Assembly (NCBI GenBank): GCA_027422505.1
Contig: JAPQWV010000001.1
Location: 8,804,001-8,868,000 of the forward strand
Reading direction: 5' to 3'
Source: Craterostigma plantagineum
Taxonomy: Eukaryota; Streptophyta; Magnoliopsida; Lamiales; Linderniaceae
Length of the DNA stretch: 64,000 nucleotides
In this document: positions 34,601 to 45,533 of the stretch, piece by piece
How the letters are laid out: the number at the start of each line of letters is the position of its first letter
How positions within the stretch are numbered: the first letter of the stretch is position 1
Made by a program: the position numbers and the translations under genes
Notes under the pieces: model-generated
Databases searched by the model: none
What the model was told of the DNA's origin: nothing
Seen by the model: the letters and a program-made list of their open reading frames with translations, nothing else

Positions 34601-37600
34601 CAAATCTTGTATGTTAATTGCAGAAACCTTATGGAGTGAAGGAAATTCTTCTAAACCGTCTAGAGTTACAGATAAAGAGAAGGAACAAAAGCGAGAAATG
34701 GAAGGTGGGAAAGAGAAGGATAGGAATAATACCAAGTACTGGGGGAAATCCGTTCAGGAGCTCGATCTTTCTGATTGTCAGCGTTGCACTCCGAGCTATC
34801 GTCTTCTTCCTGATGACGTGGGTGATTGTTTTACTCAAACATTGATAAGATTAACATAAATAATTAAATTGATATTTACAAACCTGCTTTTGCAGTATCC
34901 AATTTCCACAGCAAGTCATAGATCAGAGCTTGGGGCCGAAGTTTTAAATGACCATTGGGTGTCTGTGACTTCTGGTAGTGAGGATTACTCTTTCAAACAC
35001 ATGCGTAGAAACCAATATGAAGAAAGCTTGTTTAGATGTGAAGATGATAGGTAAGGAATTTTTTCTTTCTGGTTCATCTCACTCATTGTAAAATTAGTTG
35101 ATGTTGATGACCAGTCATTCTCTGTTTTCGTTTAATATATGCTTATGGCAGTTTGTGACTTCTACTACCCCAATTGGCAACATAGAAGTAGGATAAGAAA
35201 TGTGAACTATATATGAACTGATTGAATTTACTTTTATATGAGATAGTTAATATTAGGTCATCAATTATTTTGTTGACAACTCGTAAAATGTCTTAACTAC
35301 TTTTCTGTTGCTATTTTACCAATGCTTTAGGTTTGAGCTAGATATGTTGCTGGAGTCTGTTGGTTCAACTGTCAAGCGAGCAGACGACCTTTTAAACAGT
35401 CTTAATAGCAATACACTCAATCATGACAGTCCTACACGAATTGATGAGCAGTTCACAGGTATGACATGGATTTGGATTGTGGGTTAATAATATAATATTG
35501 TTGCAATTGATTTCGATTCCGCATTTACCTCTATAATTACTATAAAAGCTCTTTTGGTTGCTGATGGGTTAGTTTTCCTTATTCCATGCAGCACTCAACA
35601 TAAGATGCATTGAAAGGCTATATGGTGACCATGGTCTTGATGTGATTGACATCTTGCGGAAAAATCCATCTCTTGCTTTGCCTGTTATCATAACCCGTCT
35701 TAAGCAGAAGCAAGAAGAATGGACCAGATGTCGTTTGGACTTTAACAAAGTTTGGGCTGAAATATATGCGAAGAATCATTATAAAACCCTGGACCATCGT
35801 AGCTTCTATTTCAAGCAGCAAGACTCGAAGAATCTGAGCACAAAATGTAAGTTGAAAACAATTTCTTGTTATTATCATTTTGAAATGTGTATTGGATCAT
35901 GTGCTATTTATGTAGGAGATATTTGGCTTTTTGATTGATCGGACAGCCTGAAAAGTATTGACATCTATTTAATAATTTTTCAGCAACTTATTTAATTGAT
36001 TACTCTTGAGTAAGACCATATAGATTTTAATTCATTCTTCCAATTAAAAGCTTGATTGGTTGCCGTCCTTCTCTTATGTTGGCTACCTTCCTTATGATCT
36101 GTCACTGAGTAATGGACATTACATGCCATTTTATTGCTTGTTTTCAGTTTTTCGTTTCCGATTTTTCTGTGATTTTATGAGCAGCCTTAGTGATGGAGAT
36201 CAGAGATATCAAGGAAAATAAGCTGAAAGAGGACGATCGGCTTCTGGGTATTGCTTCAGGGAATAGACATTCCATTGTACCAAACATGGAATTTGAGTAT
36301 TCTAATAATGACATTCACGAGGATGTCTACAAGATTATCAGATACTCGTGTGAGGAGCTCTGCTCTACTAAAGAACAATTCAACAAAGTATTGAGATTCT
36401 GGACCACTTTTCTCGAGCCCATGCTTGGTGTAAATTCTCGAGTGCATGGCTTGGAGACATCTGAGGAAGATGGTGTATCTAAGCGGCGAAGCATGAAGAA
36501 TGCTGCCGATACCATTACAGAGAGTGAAGGCCGCCCTAATGCCGATGATGCTGCTACAAATTTGAATCAGTTGAAGTCTCATACATGCAATGGTGATTCT
36601 AATGCACCACCTCAATGCGGGCATTTAAACAAGACTGGTTTTGTAAATGTTGATGCTTCTGCTAATGATGGGTTAGCTTTTGCATCTGGTGAAGGTATCC
36701 CCAGCTCTGACATAGCTGCTGCTTCGGTACACGATACTTCTCATGGTAAGTTTGATGGTTTCCCTTTTGGATATGACTGAGAATATAATCACATTATCTA
36801 GTGTTGATGTTTTGTCATTGTAATCACACGAAGGTATCATGAAATTACAGGCGCTGGTGCAGATCCTGCAGATGAGATCCGTTCTTCTGTGGTATGGATC
36901 TGTAATTTTGGCTTGATCTATTGTTTCTTCTCTCTTATTTTCCTTTAATAAGCTTCCATGAGTGTGTTCTCAAATAATTCTTTTTATTTATTTGCCTTAA
37001 CCAATATCATCATATTTTTAATTGTTTTCACTTTTTTCCGTTAACATTATTGTGTGTACTACTTATTTGTTTGTCCATGTGCGTCTTGGATTCTCCCTCC
37101 ACTCTCTCTTTTGTGATGTATGCCTGTTGTGTATGTAATATGATACTATGCTGGCCATTCATATTTTTCTCAACAGGGTGGGGAGACATCAGAGACAAAT
37201 CAATTGACTAACGTAGATTTTGTCGGCGGCTCAATGATTCCACGACACGAGTTTCCTGCTGATCCTAGTGGGAACGAGAAAGAAGAGGGTGAGCTGTCTC
37301 CGAATGGTGATTTTGAAGAAAACTTTGGCTTGGATCAAGCCATAACTCTGCCCGACGAGAAAAATCATAACAATGAAGCAACTGAGGCTGAAATAGCTAG
37401 TCAGGAAGAGAACCTTGCAGATAGGGCCGTTGCAAATAATGTAGATGCTGATGATGAAGACAGTGAAAACGTTTCTGATGCTGTAGAAGATGTCTCCGTG
37501 AGTGGATCTACTGATGAAGGCTCTCATGAAGAGCAAGAGGAAGATGGAGAGCATGATGAGCTTGCTGGTAAAGGAGAGAGTGAAGGTGAGGCTGAGAACG

Positions 37601-38499
37601 CTAGTGAAGCTCACTATAATGGAGGAGACAGTGCTTTATTGCCATCATCAGAACGATTTTCTCTTACATGTAAGCCTCTAACAAAGCACGTCGATTCCAG
37701 ACGTGCAGTTGAAGACAAAGAGGGTTCGCGTGTATTCTATGGAAATGACACATTTTACGTGCTCTTTAGGTTGCATCAGGTAAGCAAGCTAGTTATGTTG
37801 GTCCAGTGGTCCACGCTAAATGCTGGGAAAAAAAATTTGATATTGATCTTTTAATTCTCCATTGTTTTTTCATACACCAGGCTCTGTATGAGAGATTGGT
37901 ATCAGCTAAATTGAATTTAGCATCTACTGATTCAAAATGGAGAACCACAATGGATGCAAGTTCTGATCCCTATGAAAGGTAAATTTTATGCTGCAATTTG
38001 TTTTTATTAACCTCTTACATTTCATTTGCTGTAAGTTTTTGTCGTTGAAACTTCTCTTGCAGGTTTATGAGTGCACTGTTCAGTTTGCTCGATGGATCAT
38101 CGGACAACACGAAATTCGAAGATGACTGTCGGTCATTGATTGGAAACCAGTCTTATGTGTTGTTCACTTTGGATAAGCTGATATACAAGTTGGTCAAGCA
38201 GGTATAATTTCCCCATTTCTCAGCACGCATCTTTCCTAATTTATCATAATTTTTTTTCTATTTTATCACAGCTGCAAACTGTTTCAACTGAAGAGTTAGA
38301 CCAGAAGCTGCTGCAGTTGTTTGATTACGAACGATCTAGGAATCCCGAGAAATTCGTTGATTCTGTTTATTACGAAAATGCCAATGTTCTTCTTCACGAT
38401 GAGAACATATACAGGCTCGAATGTGTACGTATCACCTGAATCAACTCTTTTTATTACTACAACCATTGCTTAGAAAATAGATGCTGAGATTTTTTTCCT

Positions 38500-38539
<40 letters not shown>

Positions 38540-39234
38540 ATGTACTTGTAGACATCTTCCCCTGCCCGCTTGTATGTCCAATTGATGGATGATGGAAACG
38601 AGAAGTCTGATGTTGTTGCAGTTTCTATAGATCCTAATTTCGCAGCCTATCTACACAAGGATTACCTCTCGGTTGTTCATGGAAAGAAAGAGCCTTCGGC
38701 AACTATGCTGAAAAGGTGTCTCGTCTCGAATAATACGCTCTTATGCTTTTAGTCTCTCTCAACTACTGCTGCTAAGATCTAAATAATATACATAATTTCC
38801 CCGTCTTTTAACCATTGGACGGCATATTTGTACAGGAATATCCAGAAATTTGCAGATGTAGACGAGGCAACAGCTCTGCACATGGCTACAGAAAATGCTC
38901 TAATCATGAATGGGTTAGAATGCAAAATGACTGCTGCATCGTCCAAGGTAGCCTCCATACGCTCCGTCCTAAGCTTTTTCTTTTCTTGACGTAAAACAGA
39001 GTACGTGTTGAATTTTATGCCTCAGTAGGCTTATTTAGATGTTACTTCTTAAATGTAACTCACTTCTTCTTAAGCAGTTTGAAATGAAATTTCTCATGCC
39101 ATGCGCAGATCTCCTACGTGCTTGACACTGAGGACTTCTTTACTCGTGTGGGGCGTAGAAGGGATAGATCAGCAACAAAATCCCATGCAAACGTGCAAAA
39201 GTTTCATCAGTTCTTGGCAGCTGCAATTGCCTAG
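31694..39234 (+). CDS. SNL: SIN3-like transcriptional co-repressor (paired amphipathic helix protein)
   Basis: Twenty-two exons join in phase: 31694-31770, 32372-32596, 32688-32871, 32946-33044, 33108-33281, 33366-33615, 33871-34007, 34336-34411, 34485-34514, 34624-34817, 34896-35050, 35331-35458, 35592-35846, 36185-36745, 36851-36891, 37177-37779, 37881-37978, 38063-38201, 38272-38424, 38552-38715, 38836-38947, 39109-39234 (3981 nt, 1326 codons plus TAG). Three PAH domains lie at about residues 68-136, 150-218 and 341-405. The SIN3 HDAC-interacting domain ([20 protein letters not shown]) starts near 452, an acidic linker lies about 880-1020, and the Sin3 C-terminal domain ([20 protein letters not shown]) starts near 1047. 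In plants SIN3-like scaffolds bring HDA19-type deacetylases to repressors in the nucleus. Length matches Arabidopsis SNL proteins. The exon 6 acceptor is AGCAG, so one Gln may be added. Which of SNL1-6 it matches cannot be fixed. Confidence 0.95.
38502..38537 (+). repeat. CT microsatellite in intron 19 of the SIN3-like gene
   Basis: About 18 CT units just upstream of the acceptor of exon 20. It may act as an extended polypyrimidine tract. Confidence 0.9.
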
Positions 39235-40217
39235 CCTTCGTTCTCTTTTCATTCTTATACCTTGCGTACGGTAAATTTCTCTCTGGGCTTCCATAAATAT
39301 GATCGGGTAAGTTTTCATCGATCTGTTAGAGAATTCCTCCACCTGTTTATTAAGATGTGTATGAGTTAAATAAAGAGACGACCAAGAACGAGGTTGGGAT
39401 AGGATCGTATCGATCATCTTTGTTGATTTAGTCTTCTATGAAGGGCGCACACACCTATTTGTGTACATAGGAGGGAGGATAATGTGCACCATTTACAGTG
39501 TTTATGCTATTTTCATTGCTTTCTTTTTCTCTTCTTTTTTAATGTAAAAGAATTAATGGAGGACGATGATGATGGTATAGGCTTTCTTTCCATTTGAACT
39601 TCTGCTGAATTTTTTGTTTTCTCTGATGATGATTGTGTATATGAAGTTCGATTAAATTGATACACGGCATGCATGGACAGACTTAGTTTATTACCAGCGG
39701 TAAGATAGATGCAATACAGAATGAGTATATACGATTAGACCATTAGAGCACCATCAAGCTAAGATAAAACCAAATAATAAAATACGTTGATGGATAAATT
39801 CGGAAAATCTGATCTCTTCTTGTTTATCCAATTTTTTTGGACCACAAAGGGTCCAAAGCTTATGAGTCCGTAAATTTATAGTATTACTATGAACTCTCTG
39901 TAGAGAAATTACCGCCATTGTTATAAAATATTTCTGTGTGAAAGATTGTGGTTTGACTTCGTGATTAGAGCTCATTTGAACTTAATATTCAATGAATCTA
40001 ATATATTGGCAAAGCTGTAGAGTATGCTTGCCGCCGTGTATGGTATACGATGAGAGGAATTCTAATTTATTTTGAATATACGACGTATTATTTAGTGGTG
40101 GGTTATTTAATCAGATGATATATTTTCAATTATGTGTTAGTCATCGCTGAATTGCTGAAAGACTTGAAACATTTGATTTACTCGCATAACTAGATAATTT
40201 CATTTCTTGTAATAAAG
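39235..40217 (+). other. 3' untranslated region of the SIN3-like gene, then intergenic sequence
   Basis: T-rich 3' flank with an AATGTAAAAGAATTAATGG stretch near 39540 that could direct polyadenylation. From about 39660 on it is AT-rich with no gene or repeat boundary seen. It ends at the start of the outer copia LTR (TGTGCC at 40218). Confidence 0.45.
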
Positions 40218-40241
40218 TGTGCCAAAATATTTAACGATAAG
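40218..40241 (+). mobile_element. Left piece of the outer copia 5' LTR (split by insertion)
   Basis: TGTGCCAAAATATT...GATAAG. The bases ATAAG at its end are repeated at 59382-59386, after which the LTR continues. Joining the two pieces gives one LTR of about 360 bp. The TG start is inferred. Confidence 0.6.
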
Positions 40242-40706
40242 TATCAAAAACTGATTGAATTGAAAACAAGATTTAACGTGGTTCGGATCTTAATCAATCC
40301 TACATCCACGATCAGAAGTTTGTAATCATTTATTAACTATCACGGATTACAAAACCAAGAAGAAGAACATTTATCTTCTTGAATAGAAAAGCACTGAAAG
40401 TTACAGTGAGAAATATGAAAGATGATGAATCGAAGAAATGCTCTGTTAGATGATGTTGAATGGCACAGCTCAACTGATTTATAAAACTCCCGCCAATTCC
40501 GTTTTAATCCTTCTTAGGTGAAATCGCCAGCACCATCCACGATTCTATTAGTTAGTTGCTAGCCTAATTAAAAACGCGCGCGCCTGTTCCTATAAACGCA
40601 TTCTTCGAGCTTGAACTTCCTTTCCCTAATTTTTAAACAGAAGTCTGAAGAACAGTCTGAAGCTCTTCTCCTTGATCAGCTTCTCCTTTTTCCTTTTGCT
40701 TCAATA
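40242..40706 (-). mobile_element. 3' LTR of the minus-strand copia element
   Basis: 465 bp, aligned over its whole length with 58927-59381. Differences are a 3-bp and an ~8-bp indel plus scattered SNPs. On the minus strand it runs TATTGAAGCAAAAGG to TTTTTGATA. A polypurine tract (minus: TCTTGCGGGGGCA) adjoins at 40707-40719. Confidence 0.88.
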
Positions 40707-40759
40707 TGCCCCCGCAAGATGGACTGTATAGATTAATTACAGACATCTTGAGTAGAAGG

Positions 40760-41018
40760 TCTCGCAAAACAGGTGCTAATAGGGCCTTAGTAAACAGGCC
40801 GGCCAACTGATGTTCTGAAGGAACAGATAACAGCTTGATCGCCCCATTTGGTATGTGATGTCGGATGAAGTTGACAGTCTATTTCTATATGTTTAGACCA
40901 TTCATGGAACTTAGGATTTAAGACCAGCTTCACAGTTGATTGATTATCACAATAGATGGCTGGTTTTTGCTCGAGTGGCACACTCATTTCTTCCAGCAAG
41001 TTCTTAATCCATAGCACT
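40760..41018 (-). pseudogene. Copia RNase H, C-terminal part
   Basis: Reads LWIKNLLEEMSVPLEQKPA, IYCDNQSTVKLVLNPKFH and EWSKHIEID, then frameshifts to the usual tail. The upstream half (TVVAEVL) lies across the insertion at 54762 and beyond. Removing the insert and one copy of AGTGC restores continuity of the frame at this point. A frameshift follows HIEID. Confidence 0.85.
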
Positions 41019-41489
41019 TGTAGCGACCCTAGCCATCGCTACTATTTCTAGCCTTGTCTTACGTGCCTAACTACGTATTTAGTTGGAAGTAATACGAAAT
41101 GCGAAATAAATTTTTCCTTTTTTTCGTAAAGGAACATCGTCTTCTTGTACACGTCAAAAGAATACATCTTCATGACAAAAGAATGCTTCCAAACTTTCTA
41201 ATTACATTCGAGTTCTATCTACATGTGCGTGTATATTTGTGCAGCAAAAGATCCTATGCGCCCGGCCTCACAGGTCGTCATCCACGTACACACCACCCCC
41301 AAAAGTCGCTCGGAAGCTTCAAAAGAACGCCTTGCCGGCTAGGCGATCACATACCGTGTTCGTTGGAACCTACAACACATAAAACGTGGGATGAGCTTAT
41401 ATAGCCCAGTAAGTAGGATTTATGCATGCTGTGCCCGTGTCATGACATGCATAGGCATATGCGCCAATGTTCACTATTCCTCACAAAAT

Positions 41490-41715
41490 CGTGTCATGTC
41501 TTGTCTTGTCTTGTCTTGTAGGGTCCCTAATACACGTCTTGTCTTGCACGTGTCTTGTCTTATAGGGCCCTCGACTAATCCTTGCTACGAAGGCAATTGC
41601 CCGATTTACACGTCTTGTCTTGCACGTGTCTTGTCTTGACATCGGTGACATAGAAAGTCACCTCGTAGCGTTAGAAGAGCCGTATTACACGTCTTGTCTT
41701 GCACGTGTCTTGACA
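41490..41715 (+). repeat. CTTGT-rich repeats, three copies about 77 bp apart
   Basis: ACACGTCTTGTCTTGCACGT followed by GTCTTGTCTT recurs near 41532, 41608 and 41685, preceded by a simple (TCTTG)n run. It lies within the LTR. Confidence 0.8.
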
Positions 41716-42139
41716 TATTAATATTAGTAACTATTTATCGCGCCCCGGCGATCATGCATATCTCATGTCATGTCATAAAACTCTCGTGAGACTCGTGTAT
41801 GCTCGTGAAATGCATGTATGAAATGCCAAATGACTTGTCATGCCATGTCATGTATCGTGTAATTCATGCCATGTCATAATTCACATAGAATTATAGAAGC
41901 ACGTAGCCACGTAAGAAATGCACACATACTTTTATGTGTTGTAGTTGAAAAGTCCCACTTACCTGGCGTCCGTAGATTGTTAGCTAGTGATCCTGTGAAG
42001 TTATTAGTCCCTGACCCCAAAGCATGAAATTTTTTCGTCAGTATACTATCTAAATTCTTGAATTCCTAAGTATTAGAACGCTTAGCTATAGGAAAATCGG
42101 ATATTGAAATCGCCTAAGTTAATTAAATCCAGGAAGGGT

Positions 42140-42560
42140 TAGATTCATTGGTGGCATTCGCGAACCTCACGAGTTCGCAAAATTCTTCGGGTTCGCGATT
42201 CTTGGATTCGTGAAATATCAGGGTTCGCCAACTTGAGGGATTCGCCAAACTCTAAATTCGTTAGTCTATATAATTCGCGAAATGGTCCACACTCACGGTT
42301 CGCGAACTATCAAGCGTCACCCAATTCGCAAACTCGGTTGATTCGCACAAATCTAGCCTCCCTCTCTCAATTCGCGAATTGGCTCGATTCGCGAAGTTAA
42401 ATTCGCACAATCCAAGGATTCGCCAAGGCAGTTCGCGACTCGTCGGACCCGCGAAACCTTTATTTTGCGAATCCATGTACGTGAAATTGTTTGGGTTCGC
42501 GAACCTCGTGCCACTTATGGTTCGCGATCCCGAGTTCGCGAGGTTCATACTCCCCGAACT
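42140..42560. repeat. Field of TTCGCGAA-type words in the left gypsy LTR
   Basis: Irregularly spaced TTCGCGAA, TTCGCAAA, TTCGCCAA and TTCGCACAA words on both strands; a second patch is at 43240-43440. It corresponds to the fields at 46950-47920 and 52550-53420 in the related LTRs. Confidence 0.75.
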
Positions 42561-44714
42561 CAACTATACTAAAACACTTTTTAAGTCACGAAACACTATC
42601 TATAAAGATCAAAAGTTACTTTTTCAAGAGCATATTGAATATCGAATGAACTTAAAATGTTTTCCCAAACCTTCATGAACCCGCTTATGTAAACCCTATC
42701 CTTAATCGTTTTTGTGTAATAATCCCTATAACATATTGGTATAGGACTAGAACACCAAGTCGAAGTGATAAACCATACTTTCAAGGATTAAGATTTGCAT
42801 AGACCCTATCATTTAGTATTTTCGTGTTTATAATCCTCAAAACATACTACTTACTTAAATGAGGATGCAAGAAAAATCATGGTAAAAGGCTTATACCTAT
42901 CCCCAATTTGCATGAGTTTCTTTCAAATTCTCCTCTTCCTTCACTTTGGACTTCGATGTTTCTTTCTTACTCTCAGTGATTTTATAAAATCGATTGTTAC
43001 TAAATAAATATCCAGCTTCTCAAGGCGTGGTTGATGGGACTTATATTTGACGAAAATATCCCTTATTTTAGGGAATTTTGTTTTCAAAGTTTGACCTAAA
43101 TTAATTTTGGGCCTAACGTTTTATCTATCCCAACATAAACACAGCCCCAATACTAAGTGTAGTCTAATCTTCTCTTTACCAAATAATATTATTTTATTCT
43201 CCTACCTAACGAGGTCTTTCTCTTTCTTATACCAAATTCGTGACTTTAATTCGTGAACCTAATTCGCAAACCCCTCACTTCACGGGTCCTCACTCAATTC
43301 GCCAAGTGGTTTACTGATTCGCAAAATGTCCTTTAAACCCAATTCGCGAAATTCGCTCAATTTGCGAATTCACGGTTCGCCAAGTGGAGTTCGGTTCGTG
43401 ACTTCCTCCTTCCATTACCACTTCGCGATCTTCCACAGCCCGCAAACCTCACACCTTACGACCCTCAAACAGTTCTAACGTTCAAAGTCTTGTAGAACTC
43501 CGATCAAAATATCTTTTCTAAGAATAACATGAATATCTTATGAACTTTTAAATATTACCAAAACCTTCGAAGCTTAAACAAGGAATTTTCAGAATTCCTA
43601 CTTACGGAACTCCTCGAGCAGTTCCCAAGAATATCATACAACGAATACACCTTAGGGATCAAAATGTTGCAAGAATACGTTGAATACCACAAAACCTCAA
43701 AATCCCAAAATTAAGGTCAATAAAAATAGAAGTTTTGGGCAGATTCTAATGGGTTATCATGCTAAACATGTTATCTTCGAATTTTGAACCTAAAATCGCA
43801 GTGAAATCTTATACCTTCTCCAATCCAGTTCGATTTCTCCCCTCTTTTCTATCTTCTCGTTTTTAAATGTGAGAGACCAATCCTTACTCTCTGCTTTAAG
43901 CTCGAGTTGAGCAGCTTGGATGTGGTGATCTTGCCAAGCTCCACTTCGTCCCCTTCGCTTCTTTCTCTTCGGTCTTTCTTCTTTCTCTCGTTTGTATCTA
44001 TCCCCCAATAATTGTCTTTAGGTTATAAAGTAGGTAGGGGCATAGGACGTGGGTTTCCTATAGTTTAAGCAATGTCCCTCCTTATTCTAATATGTTTGGG
44101 CCAAGCCTAATTATCTAGTTGGGCCATCTTATTTCATTACTTTAATAAATTTTTATTAAGTTGGACCAATCCTTATTTTGGGCCAATTGTATTAATTTAG
44201 TTGGGCTCCATCATTAAGTTTACCTATATTATATATTGAATTTAATTTGGTTGGCCAAGATCATTTGGGTCTAATAATAATTCTCTTAATCCGAAGACTT
44301 ACAATATTATAAACTTTATACGAAATTGTTTCTAAGTCCTAATAACATCTCTGAGGTCTTAACGCAAGCAAAACACCTATATCATGTAGCACATGGTCAT
44401 ATATTTAATGTGCATAAAATTCACGTAAAACCTCCTACGGCCATAATTAACGCATGAAATTAATAAAATCACGTAAGCACGAAATTAACGTGCAGTTATT
44501 CACAAAATCTCTTAGGCACATGGTTCCATGCACGGAATTCATGACGTGATGCAGACATGTAGTTAATCCCTGAAGTTCGTGTAGGTCACATAAAACACAT
44601 AATAAACATGCAAATTCATGTAGTTGCGTAACCGCTAAATTCGTGGACCACATAGGCATAGAATATGCACGAGATTTATTGGCCATACTAGTTTTCAGGG
44701 ACCCGGGCATTACA

Positions 44715-44731
44715 TCCTCCCCCCTTAAAAG
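44715..44731 (-). other. Polypurine tract of the minus-strand gypsy element
   Basis: Minus strand TTTTAAGGGGGGAGGA directly before the LTR start TGTAATGCCC. The upstream context (TTTCGGGGGCGAAATT) parallels the plus-strand element at 50684-50717. Confidence 0.85.
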
Positions 44732-45533
44732 AATTTCGCCCCCGAAATTCCGTCAGTCGGAAATATTCTTGGTAGCGATTGGTAGGGAGTTGAGTTAGCC
44801 TGGTTAGGTGACTGCTCACCTAACTTGTTTGTAAAAGAGTCCTACTTCTCGAATCCATACCATTGGAGCTCTAACCTAAGCCTGTTCTAAAACGGAACCC
44901 GAATGGAAGTCACAGAGGGTCATCCATAGTAAGCTGATCATAACTTAAGTTATTCAGCGAATCGATATTTCTACTTTGACCTATTCTAGTCGATTGTGTT
45001 CAGGTGGGGAACATGAGTATCCACCACTCTTTCGCTGCGTTCTTCCGATACTGAGTGTATGCAATCCTCAGAATTGATGGAAGGATTTGGGGCAAAGGGT
45101 CATACTCAATTATCGTTGGGTTTAGACTTGTCGTGCTGAAAGGAGTCGAACATGGCTTCCTCATCATTTTCTAGAAAGAAGGGACATTTGATAAAGAAGG
45201 GATATAGTTTTGGCTAGTTCGGGTCGAAACTTCGTGGGGAATGGTCATGTTATATTCTCACTTAGATTGGCTACGGGTAACCTCGAGTTTCATCATGAAA
45301 TTATTGGTTATAAAAAGAAGTGAATGGTTTCCTGAATCTATTGGAATGTGGGTCATGGTTTGATGAATAAGGTGGGTACCTGCCACAAAGGACGGGTGGT
45401 CCTCTGCTTCCTCAGTAGTGAGTGTATAAACTCGGGCAGTTGCCGTCGATGGCCTGACCTGACTCACCGTCTGGCTTCCAAACGAGTTCTCCGGACATGC
45501 TCTAGAAAAGTGACCCGTCTTGCCACACTTGTA
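44732..45533 (-). pseudogene. Shrunken gypsy internal region: gag zinc knuckle and protease start
   Basis: The minus strand from about 45540 reads CYKCGKTGHFSRACPEN, a CCHC zinc knuckle, then VYTLTTEEAEDHPSFVAGT, the usual start of gypsy protease. RT, RNase H and integrase are absent: only about 0.5 kb of unrecognised sequence lies between this and the polypurine tract. The open frame (45605-45258) is fused upstream to LTR sequence at a short shared word (ACCTGT), so gag's N-terminal part, the PBS and about 250 bp of LTR end are deleted. Confidence 0.75.

Larger units (their letters stand above)
41019..44714 (-). mobile_element. Gypsy 3' LTR, minus orientation (3696 bp)
   Basis: On the minus strand it begins TGTAATGCCCGGGTCCC, right after a polypurine tract, and ends GGGTCGCTACA at 41019. 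It contains a CACGTCTTGTCTT repeat block (41490-41715) and two fields of TTCGCGAA-type words (42140-42560, 43240-43440). No gene. Confidence 0.85.

Noticed and set aside
42261..42563. Pairs of opposite-strand frames over the TTCGCGAA field as overlapping genes.
   Set aside because: The palindromic word keeps both strands open; no start context, homology or splice structure.
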